Below are positions 37,101 through 45,934 of a stretch of 64,000 nucleotides of DNA, piece after piece. The stretch comes from Talpa occidentalis (lineage: Eukaryota > Chordata > Mammalia > Eulipotyphla > Talpidae). Below the pieces are notes generated by a model. It searched no databases and was not told where the DNA came from. It saw only the letters and a list, made by a program, of their open reading frames with translations. Every line of letters begins with the position of its first letter. The first letter of the stretch is position 1. A program made the position numbers and the translations under genes. The DNA is taken from contig NW_023604861.1 in NCBI RefSeq assembly GCF_014898055.3, forward strand, positions 94,986,083 through 95,050,082, written 5' to 3'.

Positions 37101-39470
37101 CTTGTTGTATCAACTACTACTATTATTCATTTATTATTATTGATTTCCAATAATAGCAACAACTGGAAGTCAGTTTGCTCATCCAATGTGAGGAAATTTT
37201 ATTTCCTCAGCATGGTTTCCTCAGGAAGCTAGTTGGGAAGGATTGCTTTTATTTTCATGCAATTGCTAATGGTTGCCTATTTTGTGTAAAAACAAAACAA
37301 AAACAAAAACGGAGAGGGGGGTTGGATTTCGTATGTCAATTTCCTCTGTCACATTTCCCCCACCAAGTGGCCTTGAAGGTTGTGTATAATTCCAGTGACC
37401 AGGACCTCCCTACCATGTAGCTGCTCAAATCATTGCAAAGTTCCTTATGTTGACCTAAAATCTGCTCCTTCTAACTAGTCAGCCCATTTGAAGAGAATCT
37501 TTGTTTGCTTGATGAGTCTTCTTAGTTCTTATTGCTGGCCTTTACATGACATAATTTCTGTCTTCTAGAATCTATGCTTTGGATGCTACCTGTCTTACTC
37601 AGCTTAGGCTGCTCTAATAAAGTACTACAGAGTAGATGGTTTATAAACACAGAAATTCATTTACCATGGTTCTGGAGGCTAGAATTCCAAGATCAGAATT
37701 GGGCTGGTTCTGGTGCGGGAAACTTCCCCAGAAGCTGCAGGCTGCCAACTTCTCGTTGTGTCCTCACACAGCAGAAAGAGATTACCTAGCTCTCTGGCCT
37801 CTTCTCATGAAAGCACTAATTCCATTCATGAGGGCCCCATCCATATGACCTAATTATCTCCCAATCTCCCAATCATCCCATCTCTTTTGGGATTAGGGTT
37901 TCAAACATGAATTTTTGGGGGACACAAACATTTAGATCATAATACAACCAAAGATCAACTTCCTTGGTTCATAGCTTGGTTTGATATCACATTCTGTCTC
38001 CTCATGTAAACGAGGTGATGCATAAACAAATGTCATATCCTCCATTTCTTCATTTTCTCCCTGATTGTACACATAAAAGATACTCCATCTGCTGGAGCAG
38101 CATTCATTCATTCATTCATTCATGTTGCATATCCACTGTGCTTTGTGCTGGAGATACAAAGATAATAATTCATTGATGTCTGTGAACCCTGGTGAGACAG
38201 GTAGCTCTGTACATGATGTAGGATACCTGTGATTTCTGCTACAGTTGAGTATATGCAGGGTGTTTGGCACATTGTCAACTTGCAATACATTTTCAGAGAA
38301 TGGTCAGAGAAATAGTCCACACTGAGGTTGCACCAAGAAGGGCGCCTTCTTCTTTCTGAGGGTAGAGGGAGGCCCCTAGAGAGGGTGCTATGTGTGCTGG
38401 GTGGGGTCATGGGTAAGGAGCCCATCACCAACACAGCACCAAGAAAGTCTGCATGCCCTTAACCCTCTGTTTTGTCATGTCGTTGAACAAGACTGTGTAC
38501 TAATTTGCTGATTCATGAGCCAAATCCTAACTTAATCAATTGACCTGAATCTCAAATGTATCAGCATAAAACTGGAAAACCAGATTTATATCTGAGCTGA
38601 ATAGATTTGTTCAATGTTAACATTTTGTTGGATCTCTGGTGTTTAACCGGCTATGTTATTTCATGGGTTTTGATGGCCTTTCCCCTACTTCCCCATAACC
38701 CTAACTCCCACCCCTCTGGTCTTGGGACCCCTCAGCTTTCCGCAGCAGTCACATCCGAGTCTGTATCAAATGAAGCCATCATCCAGACCATGGGCCGCTG
38801 CTGGGAGGAGAACCAGTACTTGCTGTGCCCTCACTCGGCCGTGGCTGTGAGCTGCCATTATCAGCAGATGGACGGGCAGCAGCCCAGGTACAGGCCGTAG
38901 GCGCCAGGGTCATTGGGGGATTCTTTGCCTCCAGGTGCCCTCTCTTCTCAGGCAGGGATGACAAGGCTGGGAACAAATGGCTTAAAGGAGTGCAGTGTGG
39001 AACTGTGTTCCCAGAGGGGGTGCATGATAGATGCCCTGGCATCATGTGTGAGAGGTGCTCGTGGAGCTGGACCTCCATCAGGAGGAGCAATTTGCTGGGC
39101 AGGGGTCAGTGCTGAGTTCAAAGTACCAAACATCCGTCTCCTGTTCTTTTTGGTGCCCCACCCCACCTCTAACCTTCCCGGCCCCTTCTTTACCCATTAC
39201 TCTATCTCTTCTCTACCTGCTCCTACCTGCCTCAATCCCCACAGTGCTCCCCAGTGCTGCCTGGCCCCTGCCTCTGCAGTCAAGTTCCCAGAAGCTGTCC
39301 TGGCTGCTGGGCTGACCCTGGAGACTCCTGCAGAGATCCTGGCCCTGGAGAGCAAGGAGACACGCTGTACCCCCATGCGGAAGGGTGACGACTGGACAGT
39401 GATGCTTCGGGACACGGTTGAGACCTTAAGCCGTCAGTGGGGGGGTCACTTCCTAAATGCCTCCCAATAG
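21972..39470 (+). CDS. THNSL2: THNSL2, threonine synthase-like 2 (8 coding exons joined)
   Basis: Join 21972-22194, 23408-23602, 23990-24142, 25023-25253, 36131-36279, 36385-36510, 38736-38887, 39245-39470: 1455 nt, 484 residues plus TAG, with all phases matching and GT-AG at every intron. It is a fold-type II PLP enzyme of the threonine synthase family. Seen in the sequence: the Schiff-base lysine K113 in [11 protein letters not shown], the phosphate-binding loop GTSGDTG at 140-146, and a second glycine loop TGAAGN at 260-265. Known for the family: mammals do not make threonine, and mouse TSH2 is reported to act as a phospho-lyase that releases phosphate and 2-oxobutyrate from phosphorylated hydroxy-amino acids. 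A cytokine-like splice form (SOFAT) is described in human. The start ATG has A at -3, and the first residues MWYISTRG match the family start. No lesion is visible, so the gene is probably functional. Confidence 0.96.
22605..22775 (+). mobile_element. MER5A-like old DNA transposon in intron 2
   Basis: TTTGGTCTCAAACTGTAATG, GATTCAGAAGGTCTGGGGTG and CCTGAGAATTCTGCA follow the MER5A (hAT-Charlie) pattern. A further related piece in the opposite direction may lie at 22865-22925. Confidence 0.7.
23408..23602 (+). CDS. THNSL2: THNSL2 coding exon 2 (residues 75-139), contains the PLP lysine
   Basis: The acceptor TCCCTTACAG ends at 23407 and the exon opens with AT, which completes D75. It encodes [20 protein letters not shown] and then [15 protein letters not shown] with the cofactor lysine K113. 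It ends in HVTVVV, with the first base of G140 before donor GTGTGT at 23603, a weaker match to the donor consensus. Confidence 0.95.
23990..24142 (+). CDS. THNSL2: THNSL2 coding exon 3 (residues 140-190), phosphate loop
   Basis: The acceptor TTCCCATCCAG ends at 23989. The exon completes G140 and continues [18 protein letters not shown], so the glycine-rich loop that holds the PLP phosphate straddles the exon 2/3 junction. It then encodes [19 protein letters not shown]. The donor is G|GTGGGA at 24143, non-consensus at +3 to +6, phase 1. Confidence 0.95.
25023..25253 (+). CDS. THNSL2: THNSL2 coding exon 4 (residues 191-267)
   Basis: The acceptor CTCTTCCCACAG ends at 25022. The exon encodes [43 protein letters not shown], and then [12 protein letters not shown], which carries the second cofactor-contacting glycine loop. 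The donor G|GTAAGG at 25254 is a strong match. The next intron is the 10.9 kb intron filled with L1 and SINE sequence. Confidence 0.95.
25363..26732 (+). mobile_element. Young 5'-inverted (twin-primed) L1 fragment in intron 5
   Basis: 25363-25874 is antisense ORF2 sequence corresponding to about 32510-33010 of the full-length L1. From about 25877 the sequence switches to sense ORF2 (matching 33031 on) and continues to an A tail near 26732. A perfect 15-bp TSD AAAAGTTGATGGGCA (25348-25362, 26733-26747) encloses both parts, so it is a single insertion with a 5' inversion. Part of the ORF2 tail is deleted near 26012. A SINE is nested in its 3' end. Confidence 0.92.
26587..26700 (+). mobile_element. 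Short tRNA-derived SINE (type B) ending early in an A tail
   Basis: The tRNA-like head is complete through AGGGTCCCACA and then passes straight into an A-rich tail (AAAAAACAAAAAAAAAA), so the whole 3' half is absent. A 17-bp TSD AAGAATTATATAAAATA at 26570-26586 and 26701-26717 shows that it inserted in this short form. It lies inside the twin-primed L1. Confidence 0.9.
27403..28581 (+). promoter_or_regulatory. L1 5' UTR / internal promoter
   Basis: GC- and CpG-rich leader of about 1.18 kb before the ORF1 start. It contains a 21-bp perfect tandem repeat (27908-27928 and 27929-27949). In other mammals this region holds the Pol II internal promoter, and that role is inferred here from position. 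Two overlapping antisense frames of 157 codons (27683-28156 and 27717-28190, minus strand) exist, but they resemble no protein I know. Confidence 0.75.
28582..29652 (+). pseudogene. L1 ORF1 (RNA-binding protein), broken by one TGA
   Basis: The frame from ATG 28582 to TAA 29652 spans 357 codons but has an in-frame TGA at 29014-29016 (codon 145). ORF1p normally forms trimers that coat L1 RNA. The N-terminal 144 residues hold a basic leader ([10 protein letters not shown]) and a coiled coil with a duplicated two-heptad block EIESLKRE. After the stop the RRM (residues ~181 on, [13 protein letters not shown]) and the C-terminal domain are open. TGA at ATGGAAGAATGAATAAG fits a CGA-to-TGA CpG transition, which is inference. 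The next in-frame ATG (29122) would lack the coiled coil, so this copy probably cannot supply its own ORF1p. Confidence 0.9.
29728..33555 (+). CDS. L1 ORF2 (endonuclease-reverse transcriptase), intact
   Basis: 1275 uninterrupted codons. The N-terminal AP-type endonuclease keeps N14, E43 (QETH), D145 and N147 (GDFN), and D229/H230 (SDHE). The reverse transcriptase shows the [15 protein letters not shown] motif and the catalytic FADD with D702 and D703. The C-terminal cysteine region reads C1130-X3-C1134, then H1142, C1143 and C1147. This numbering coincides with the human L1 ORF2 positions I recall. ORF2p nicks target DNA and primes reverse transcription in the nucleus. Because ORF1 is broken, movement of this copy in cis is unlikely, but the protein itself looks complete. 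It starts 75 bases after the ORF1 stop, behind an A-rich spacer. Confidence 0.95.
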   Translation: MANTDANISILTLNVNGLNSSIKRHRVAAWIKKQNPTFCCLQETHLATKDKNRLKVKGWKTILQANGPKKKAGTAILISDKTDFKLKKIKRDPNGHYIMIKGTILQEEITLINIYSPNKRAPKYIRQLLSSLKTDIRENTYVVGDFNTPLSTMDRSTRQKISKETKALNKDLEHLGLTDIYRTLNPKKTEYTFFSSAHGSFSRIDHILGHKTNINRYTKIEIIPTIFSDHECIKLEINHKKKARNYPTSWRLKATLLEDHWTNEEIKEEIKKFFELNDKEDTNILNVWDAAKAVIRGKYIAIEAHIKKQERTQRNNLISKLKDLQKEQQKNPKSSRRKEIIKTKAEINEIETKKTIQKINETKSWFFEKINKIDKPLARLTKEKREKAQIHRIINERGEITTDTAEIKRIISNYYEQLYGNKFNNLEEMDKFLQLYNHPKLDKEEIEHLNRPITSSEIEMVIKNLPKNKSPGPDGFTNEFYQTFRDELVPILHKLFQKIEKEGTIPNTFYEANITLIPKPNKDNTKKENYRPISLMNTDAKILNKILAIRIQQCIHKIIHHDQVGFIPGAQGWFNIRKSINVIQHINKKKYKNHMIISIDAEKAFDKVQHPFMIKALEILGIQGTYLNIIKAIYEKPTASIILNGEKLKAIPLRSGTRQGCPLSPLLFNIILEVLARAIRQEKDIQGIQIGKEEVKLSLFADDMIIYIENPKISTEKLIQLISQFSKVAGYKINTQKSVAFLYTNNKSEEEEIKKTTPFIIETKKIKYLGINLTKEVKDLYKENYKTLLKEIEEDTKKWKDIPCSWIGRINIIKMAILPKAIYRFNAIPIKISMAFFKEIEQLLMKFIWNHQKPRIAKALLKKKEGNGGIKLPDFKLYYKAIIIKTAWYWNKNRHTDQWNRIENPEINPQIYGQLIFDKGAKTMHWSKESLFNKWCWENWVATCKRMKLDHYLTPYTKINSKWIKELDIRPETIKYIEGNIGETLRDLHIKDIFTDTSPKAVIVKTKINSWDYIKLKSFCTAKETITKTKRNPTNWENIFAPNTNDKGLITKICKELMRLSNNKENNPVKKWAEELKRNFSEEEMQMANRHMKKCSTSLAIREMQIKTTMRYHLTPVRMAHIKKTSNNKCWRGCGEKGTLLHCWWECKLVQPLWRAVWRFLDLLNIELPYDPAIPLLGIYPKDTETSIPKSTCTPMFIAALFTIAKLWKQPKCPKVDDWIKKMWYIYTMEYYSAFKKDKHMQFYATWMALEGIMLSEISQKEKEKYRMVSLIAGI
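33556..33738 (+). other. L1 3' UTR with G-rich tract, poly(A) signal and A tail
   Basis: Short 3' UTR with a G-rich run at 33640-33663 (several GGG-to-GGGGGG blocks) of the kind mammalian L1 3' UTRs carry. AATAAA lies at 33713-33718, followed by the A tail that merges into the TSD. Confidence 0.85.
34236..34441 (+). mobile_element. tRNA-derived SINE, type B', internally deleted
   Basis: The head is intact to CCCCGGCCACCTGAGGAG and then jumps to CTTCTGACTGTACCCAGTG, so about 120 bases of body are missing. The tail has the ACATGCCTCTATAAA extension. Perfect 16-bp TSD GAAAGTATCTTGGTCA at 34220-34235 and 34442-34457. Confidence 0.92.
35265..36103 (-). mobile_element. Old LINE fragment (antisense) ending just before exon 5
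   Basis: Antisense L1-like phrases: TTTACATTTCCATTAGCAAT, TTTGCCCATTTTAAAATTGG, GTCAAATATATGATTTGC. Its end lies about 27 bases from the exon 5 acceptor. A SINE splits it at 35391-35690. Confidence 0.75.
35391..35690 (-). mobile_element. tRNA-derived SINE, type B, in intron 5
   Basis: Antisense tail to GCCACCGGGGAGGCCC. Target repeats AAAACTTGTTATTTTCT (35374-35390) and AACACTTGTTATTTTCT (35691-35707). Confidence 0.92.
36131..36279 (+). CDS. THNSL2: THNSL2 coding exon 5 (residues 268-317)
   Basis: The acceptor is the C/T-rich run ending GTGTTAAG at 36130, only about 30 bases beyond recognisable antisense LINE sequence. The exon encodes [14 protein letters not shown] and [34 protein letters not shown]. 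Two cysteines, C270 and C287, stand where I recall Tyr and Arg in the human protein. C287 (TGC) could come from a CpG transition of CGC. The donor is GTGGGA, phase 0. Confidence 0.93.
36385..36510 (+). CDS. THNSL2: THNSL2 coding exon 6 (residues 318-359)
   Basis: The acceptor TTCTGCCCAG ends at 36384, and the intron before it is only 105 bases. The exon encodes [31 protein letters not shown] and then LPKELHSK. The donor AAG|GTCAGT is at 36511, phase 0. PYNMER is a typical motif of the C-terminal half of the family. Confidence 0.95.
36597..36870 (-). mobile_element. tRNA-derived SINE, type A, in intron 7
   Basis: Antisense TTTTTAAGATTTG to GCCACCAGGGATGCCC, 87 bases after exon 6. Target repeats TGAAAGGAGATGTCTG (36575) and TGAAGGGGATGTCTA (36871), diverged. 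Confidence 0.88.
36985..37100 (-). repeat. MIR-like fragment, intron 7
   Basis: The CTCAATTTCTTCACATGTAAAATGGGAATAATA pattern is the antisense MIR core. Confidence 0.6.
37585..37945 (-). mobile_element. Old MLT/MaLR-like LTR or related repeat (antisense)
   Basis: The phrases TTACTCAGCTTAGGCTGCTC, ATGGTTCTGGAGGCTAGAAT, TTGTGTCCTCACACAGCAG and GGGGGACACAAACATTTAGA belong to one common ancient mammalian repeat. The same repeat in the other direction is at 49265-49600. The class assignment is from memory. Confidence 0.5.
38100..38122. repeat. (CATT)n microsatellite
   Basis: Five to six copies of CATT in intron 7. Confidence 0.9.
38736..38887 (+). CDS. THNSL2: THNSL2 coding exon 7 (residues 360-409)
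   Basis: The acceptor GGGACCCCTCAG ends at 38735. The exon encodes [38 protein letters not shown] and [10 protein letters not shown]. The CPHSA segment is the conserved region that closes the catalytic domain in threonine synthase-like proteins. The donor AG|GTACAG is at 38888, phase 2. Confidence 0.94.
39245..39470 (+). CDS. THNSL2: THNSL2 coding exon 8 (residues 410-484, stop)
   Basis: The acceptor AATCCCCACAG ends at 39244. The exon encodes [20 protein letters not shown], the helix [17 protein letters not shown], and the C-terminus [13 protein letters not shown], followed by TAG at 39468. The end point agrees with the 484-residue length I recall for the human protein. Confidence 0.94.
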
Positions 39471-39985
39471 CCTGGCTGGAGTTGGATACCTTAGGCTCCC
39501 AACCCCAGGGATGTATGCCCGCTGAGCTGCTGGGCACCTTCTCCCTGTTAAGAATTGGTCTAGGAGATCCTCGGAGGCTGCTCTGTGCCATCACCGTGGT
39601 AGTAGTGTACCTAGTCACCTGTGGGGAGGGGGGTTGAGGGTGATGGCTGGAGGTGCACTCACCCCTCCTCCCCCCAAAACCCCAGTGCCAGAGTATGCTG
39701 CGACATCACTGCTGTTGGTGAAACCTTCCAGCCTGCAAACAAAGAATCTTGCGCACAGAGTCAACCTCGGCTCTAGGGTTAGGGCTCCAGATGCTACTAA
39801 ACCTGTGCAGGTGGGGGCCACACACTCCACTAACACAGGCCTGGGGCTCACGGTCCCTGAGCCTTAGTTTACCTGCTCCCCAAGTCAGAGCCAGAGGTCT
39901 TGGTTTGACTGTGATACTTCCCCTTCCCCCCTATTAAAATGTTGGCACTCCCTGGAATAAAAGTGTGTGTTCAGCGTGATGGTGA
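39471..39985 (+). other. THNSL2 3' UTR with poly(A) signal
   Basis: About 500 bases follow the stop codon. A canonical AATAAA lies at 39956-39961, followed by GT-rich AGTGTGTGTTCAGCGTGATG, a typical downstream element. Cleavage is inferred near 39975-39985. No repeat was recognised inside it. Confidence 0.8.
39956..39961 (+). terminator. THNSL2 polyadenylation signal AATAAA
   Basis: Canonical hexamer followed within 5-15 bases by a GT-rich stretch. It is the first AATAAA after the stop codon. Confidence 0.8.
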
Positions 39986-40551
39986 CTTCGCACAGCCTGT
40001 GGACAGAGACAAGAGGCTGGTGAGTGGCGATGGTGGTGCCCAGGTGTGAGCCATAGCCACCAGCAGCTCCCCATCGCCCCGGGTTGGGGGGCCAACAGAG
40101 CAGTTAGCATAGCGTGTGGCACAGGTGGTGGTCAGAGTTAAGGTTCAGGATCACGAGAGTTGGGCCGTGTGGGAAAGTGTGGGCCTAAAGGTACACAGCT
40201 TAGTCACTCTGTCGCTTATATACCTGCTTTGTTAAACCAGGGCTCATGTTACAGCAGTCAGAAGCTATGGTCCCTGTTGGCCACTAAATAAATTCCAAAT
40301 ACCCGCATTTCCGTAAGTACCTCCACAACCACCCTGCTCCAGAGAAGGTAAATTATTCTTTCTTGTGAAATTATTCTTCTCTTCTGTGCCTCAGACCCTG
40401 ACAGGCCTCTGGGAGACTGTCCTTGAGGCCACAAGTTCCCATCCCACGGGCTATGGAAGTCTTGGTTTCCATGTCTTGTTTATTGCAGAGCTGCCACTCT
40501 TCAGTCTGACTGGGAATAATAATTTTTGTTTGTGAGCTCTGGCAGAACTTC
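39986..40551. other. Intergenic stretch just past THNSL2
   Basis: No gene or confident repeat seen. Confidence 0.4.
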
Positions 40552-40826
40552 TTTTTTTTAAAAAAAGATTTATTTATTTATGCATACAAGAACTGGGGTA
40601 CAGACCAGAGGTGTGGGGGGTGAGAGAATTCACAAGAGACAGAGTGGGGAATAGAATAGGCAAATCTACTAACATACACTGCTGAGAGGAGTAGCGGGTG
40701 AGACAGGAGAGGTCTTCTGCACCATGTGGGTTGCTCCCTGGCTGGCCAGGGATGGAACTCATGCTGCAGTGGCTGCAGACAGCTTCATAGGTTGCATCTT
40801 AACCCCTTGCGCCACCAGGGAGGCCC
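40552..40826 (-). mobile_element. tRNA-derived SINE, type A
   Basis: Antisense TTTTTTTAAAAAAAGATTTA to CCACCAGGGAGGCCC. Target repeats CTCTGGCAGAACTTCT before and CTCTGGCAAAACTTCT after. Confidence 0.9.
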
Positions 40827-43212
40827 TCTGGCAAAACTTCTACTGTAGCTTTGAGGACTGTATTTCCACCCACCTTGCTGGATGGTTCTCCATATTACAT
40901 ACTATCTCTAAGTTTCTTGAAGATGGGAACCATTGTTTAGCATGATGGGCTGAAACTTTTTTCATTTGCCCCTATTGTTTAAAAATTTTAAAATATGTTC
41001 TCAAAGATTTGGAAAAGAGAATCTATATCATCATATGTTGAAAGGATATTTTGTTATGAAATAGATTGTTAAGACTTTCTTTTCCTTTTACTCTGACAGT
41101 AAAGTTATGTATGCAGCTTGCCTTTGTGACTCATGGTTCTGTGGATGACAGTTGTCTGGAGCTTACCTTGACCTTGTGTACACATGGACACACTACAGGT
41201 AGTTGCAGATTTAGTTGCGCTACAGTGTTCAAATCCTATGTGGCTTGAGGGGGGTTTGAGACAAACACCAGCGTGGGAAAAGGACCCAGTGGGTGCCTGG
41301 ACTCCAGACACCTCTCCTGCCCTGAGTTCTGAAGGCCGGGGTCACCCAGGTTGCTCTCTGCCTGCCGTACCCACAGCAGCACAGCTGCCTGTGTGTCTGA
41401 GACTCCGTGGCTCTCCTGGGCTGATGGGGAGACCAGAGGGCACCCTCTTACTAGAAACTTGACATTGAAGCATGGCATTCTGTACAAAGAGGATAGAATA
41501 GGGATGCTGGGCCCACAGGAGAATGGAAAGAGCATTCCTGAAGGACTGACAATGTCCCTTAGAGGCTACAGCACTTGACAGCTTCTGAGACGGCACTTCC
41601 CCAATCTTATACATGGAGAAATATCCAAGCCCCATTTATCCGTGAGGCACAATAGGTCTGATGCTTAGGGATCACATGAAAAAGTTTTAATTTCATTTAA
41701 AATCAAGGAAAAATGAATGTACTGAGCTTTGTTTATATTTATCTGTATACCGACACAGTTAATTGTACACAATGGGATTTAAAATTTTTTATGAAGGAAG
41801 ACACTCAGGAAATCAAAAGTGTGTAGGACCCACAAAGTCAAAATGGGCCCTGTTAGGAACTACTGTGTGCAGGGAACACATTATAAAACTAATCTACTTT
41901 ATTCTGACAACAAGCTCTGATGTAGGTGCTTCTATGATTTGCATTTTACAGATAAGGAGACTGAGTTGCTGACAGATGAGCTAAATTGTCAGTGTGGCAC
42001 AGCCTAGGAGCTTGGTTTTAAGTTTGGTGTTTGTTTTTCATCACACCTGTTGCAAGCTGGTGACCACCACCATGCTCCACCACCTCTACCCTTCCCCAGG
42101 CCTCCAACCTGCTTCTGGACCCTCCTTCCTGGGAGTATTCAGGTCTGGATTTAGGAGCATGGCTGTGCTTCTCCAGGACTCCCACTAAGGGGTGCTGTAA
42201 CCCTGCTTTTCGGGTCCTGGCTGCCACAGGCAGAATAAGCTGAGCCAGAGATACCTAACCCATGGCTGCCATGTTTCTGAGGGTCTCAGGGCAGTGTTGG
42301 GGGGCAGGGGGCATGTCACAAAACCCCTGCTCTCTGGATGTTTCAGAGTCCATTCTGGCTCTGAGAGGCTGTCACATTCCTCAGGTGACCCAGTTTAATG
42401 CCATTGCACACAATTAAATATGAGGCAGCAACTCAGGATATTCTGGCCACAAGGAATCATGGAGATGAGTGGAGGAGAAGGTCCAGTGAGACGGCATCTG
42501 CAAATCCATGCACCCCTGGAAACACACACAGACAGACACACAGGTGCACACACATATGCACATCTGCATACACACATTCTACTTAATGGCCAAAGCAAGG
42601 TTCCTGAAACCAAACAAAGTTAGAAACATGTTGAAATTGGCCTTTCTGAATTATCTGCTTCCTGGGGGTGTGATAACAAATGAATTTCATCTCCATGAGC
42701 CTCAGTTTCCTTATCTACTAATTATAATACTTACCTTGCTGTTTGTTTTTGAGGATTACATGAGATAATGTATTTCCAAGTGCTTGGTAAATGCTAAAAT
42801 ACCGTACAAATGGTTCTTGTTATTACCAGAATTATAGTCTGCACCAAACAATTTAGTACTTTTAAGCTATCTTGTATTTTTTACTAATTGCTTTACGAAT
42901 TAGTCTTATCTTGCTTGTGAGATTGCCTCTTCTGTGAGGATAAAGTTCCTTGTGGTCCTGCAGTGCTGGCACGACGTGGGGGGCGGGGCTGGCATTGCCC
43001 CCACCCCAGCCACTATGCCCAGCAACAGGCTTTTCCATTTAGGGGCTGAATGTCATGGATTAGACAGTAGGTGCTCTGCTAGCCAGTTTACAAGCAGTGC
43101 CAGTCTGTTACGATTTGATGATGAAATTGTTCCCTTTCCATTACTAAGGTGCTGAGCCCTTTGTAAAGTACTTTCCAGATATTGGCTCATGTAGTCCTCA
43201 AGCCCTCTATGA
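40827..43212. other. Intergenic stretch with MIR pieces only
   Basis: MIR-like cores at about 41935-42000 (+) and 42690-42800 (-), and a CA-rich tract at 42521-42580. No gene recognised. Confidence 0.5.
42521..42580. repeat. CA/CAGA-rich simple repeat
   Basis: Imperfect ACACACAGACAGACACACAG... run. Confidence 0.8.
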
Positions 43213-43501
43213 GAAAGTGTGATTTAGATCTCCATTTTAAAGATGAGGAACTGGAGCTCAGAGAGGTCAGGTGACTTGCCTGAGGTCACCCAGCTGGTGG
43301 GTTGTGGAGGAGGGATGTGAGACTTGGTGCAGCTGTGAACTTAACCTCCACGACCTAGAAAGTGTGATTTATATTTCCATTTTAGAGATGAGGAACTGGA
43401 GCTCAGAGGGGTCAGGTGACTTGCCTGAGGTCAACCAGCTGGTGGGTGGTGGGGGAGGGATGTGAGGCTGGTGCCGCTGTGAACTTAACCTCCACAACCT
43501 A
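43213..43501 (+). repeat. Tandem duplication of a 145-bp MIR-containing unit
   Basis: Copy 1 is 43213-43357 and copy 2 is 43358-43501. Both start GAAAGTGTGATTTA and end TTAACCTCCACRACCTA. Each contains the MIR core GATGAGGAACTGGAGCTCAG. The copies differ at a modest number of sites, so the duplication is old but later than the MIR. Confidence 0.93.
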
Positions 43502-45660
43502 GAGGCCAGATGGCCTCCCAGTTCTCTTCAAATCAGCGTCTACACTCAAATGAAAGCTAGATGAGGAGAAAGCACTCTGAGGGTGGAGGAGAAGAGAGCA
43601 GACCCAGGCATAGGGGAAAGGCCAGATGTTTTGTGGTGGGGAGTCAGACCAGAAGTTTGCAGGGAGCTTTCCGTTCCCGCTCAGCATTGGGTACCTCACC
43701 TGGGAGCAGGTGTCTGCCGAGTTGACCAGGTGTTGTTTGGGAGGAGAGTGAAGAGAGTGTAGTTTGGAAGATTTTCAGCTGTTGGCAAGGGAGGCTCAGC
43801 TTGGTGGACTTGCTGGAAAGACTCACAGTGCTGATGGATGAGGCTGAGGAGATCTTATTAAAAAATTCCATGTCCTCAAATGCACAAGGGTAAGCAACAC
43901 AGAGAGTGCCAGGCCATTAGCTTCCTGGAAAGAGGAGAGGGCTGACTTCTCTGTCTCGTGGCTGCCTTTGCCCAAGAAAGCATCTTCCAGATTTACCTTT
44001 CAAATCTTACTCATAAACCCACCTTTTCCACACCTGGGTATTTCCTGGTGTCAGGGCCCAGGAAAACGCTAAGGCCCATTGTTGTGACTTCCTACCAAGT
44101 TCTGGGCACTATATGGGCTACTGAGGGAAAGAGAACAAGCAGAAGATATGGCTGATTTATGTAGAGAGATAAATGTTGTGAAAACACCACAGGCTGCCCC
44201 AAGGCTATGAGGACTGACTCAAATGCAGGGTCTCAGGCAATCCTCCTGTGCCCTTGCACTCCCGTCCCTTAGCCACTATGGTCCTGTCCCATAATGCAGT
44301 GCTTGGTTCACAGATTTGCTCCCTACCACTTAAACTTTCCTTAAAGCTTGCTATCGTATATTCCACAAGCCAGGATCTCGCCACCAAACAGCCTTCACGG
44401 AGTGTGGCCTCTGTGAGTGGTTGATGGCAACACAACTGGCAAAAATTTCTGCAGAGTCTAGAAGGGGAAAGATGACCCCGCAGGAAGTGGGAAGTGGGCG
44501 TGAGGAAGAGTGAACTGGGCACCCAGGGGTCTGCCAGGCAAAGGGGGTCCTTCTAGATTCAGGACTGCTTTCTTCTCCTCAGTGGTTTGGTCGTCACAGA
44601 TGTCTTATAGGTGACTACCCTGGGGAGGAGGAGGCACCTGCTGAGGCAGTACACGTGTTTATGCAGCTGGGGAGGGAGCTTCCTTCCCTCTGAATGAAAG
44701 CTTGCGAGCTGAGTGGCCAAGGCCAAGGTCCTATCACAGGTATGTCTCCTGAGAACTGAGGCTGGGCTCTGGATCCTTGGGGTCACAGTGAAATCCCTGG
44801 GTTGGGTCACTAGGAGGACCCACAGAGTGTCACCTTTCCCATGTTCCCTTTATCAGGGCAAAATTGTCCTCCAAATTTTCCAAATCCAGGATAAATGCAG
44901 CAATGATTCACAAGGCCAGAAGAGGGCAGCAAAACACACTCAAAATCCCTCTCCCTCAAAGATAACGCCCCTTAACCCCTCCCCCACCCAGACCCTTACC
45001 CCACAGGAATGCAGGTCTGATTTCTTCTCTGGAAATTGAGCCCCTGAGGGTCAGAGATGCTTTTTTAGTTCCTTGTTTCTCAAATTTAATATTGAGACCT
45101 CCCTCATTTAAAAGTTAAAAGAACAATTCACAAATGCTCCCAATGTGGTCTTATCAGTTGTATTTTGTAATAATGCTACTCAAATATATACGGCCACAAA
45201 AGTAACTATGAATTCCTTCTGCTGATAACCCCCATGGGAAACAGAAAGAAAAATTCAAATTAAATGAACAAATCTACAAACAGGTTCACAGTAACCTATT
45301 GATAGCTGTGATTCACAAGGTGCTGTGCTGGAGTGGCGGTTGCCTGTGAGTGCAGGACCTTCCTTGCTGTTGTTGCTTGTTGCATGTATTTCTCTCCCAC
45401 CCGTGGTGAGATGACATCACTTTTCCACCACTTTCCCAGCCCAGCCCAGTATGTTGTGATGTCACGTGGTCTTGACTCCATCTCATCATATACTTGCACA
45501 TCTGTCTGCCTATCCTTGCTGGTTTGTGACAATACAGCGTATTGTTGTTTTCCACTGTAAACACAAAAGCAAATGCAGACCCTGAAATGATTCCATAAGA
45601 CTTAGTTTTAGGGTGATCAGGCAAACATTCTAGAAAATGTCTTAAAAAATTATCAAAATA
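43502..45660. other. Intergenic stretch, nothing recognised
   Basis: No gene or confident repeat seen. Open frames are short and unremarkable. Confidence 0.4.
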
Positions 45661-45918
45661 GGGCCTCCCTGGTGGCTCAGCGGTTGAGCGCTGGGTTCCT
45701 AAGCTGCCCACAGCCTCTGCAGCGCTGGTTCGATCCCTGGCCGCCGGGTCCCACATGGCATGCAGACCTCTCCTGCCGCCCACTGCTCCCCTCAGCAGTG
45801 TATTTCGTCAGTCTGCCTGTTCTGTTCCCCGCTCTGGCTCTGGTGAATTCTCTCACCCTCCCGCGCTTCTGACTGTACCCAGTGCTTGTATAAATAAATA
45901 CATTAAAAAAAATTTTAG
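45661..45918 (+). mobile_element. tRNA-derived SINE, type B
   Basis: GGGCCTCCCTGGTGGCTCAG head, CCAGTGCTTGTATAAATAAA tail. Target repeats AAAAATTATCAAAATA (45645-45660) and AAAAATTTTCAAAATA (45919-45934). Confidence 0.92.
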
Positions 45919-45934
45919 AAAAATTTTCAAAATA

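Noticed and set aside
38913..39470. 185-codon frame covering THNSL2 exon 8 as one ORF
   Set aside because: The upstream part (38913-39244) is intron 8. The clear acceptor at 39243-39244 and phase agreement with exon 7 show that only 39245-39470 is coding.
43213..43501. CRISPR-like or satellite array
   Set aside because: Only two direct copies without spacers, in a mammalian chromosome; it is a simple tandem duplication of a MIR-containing unit.
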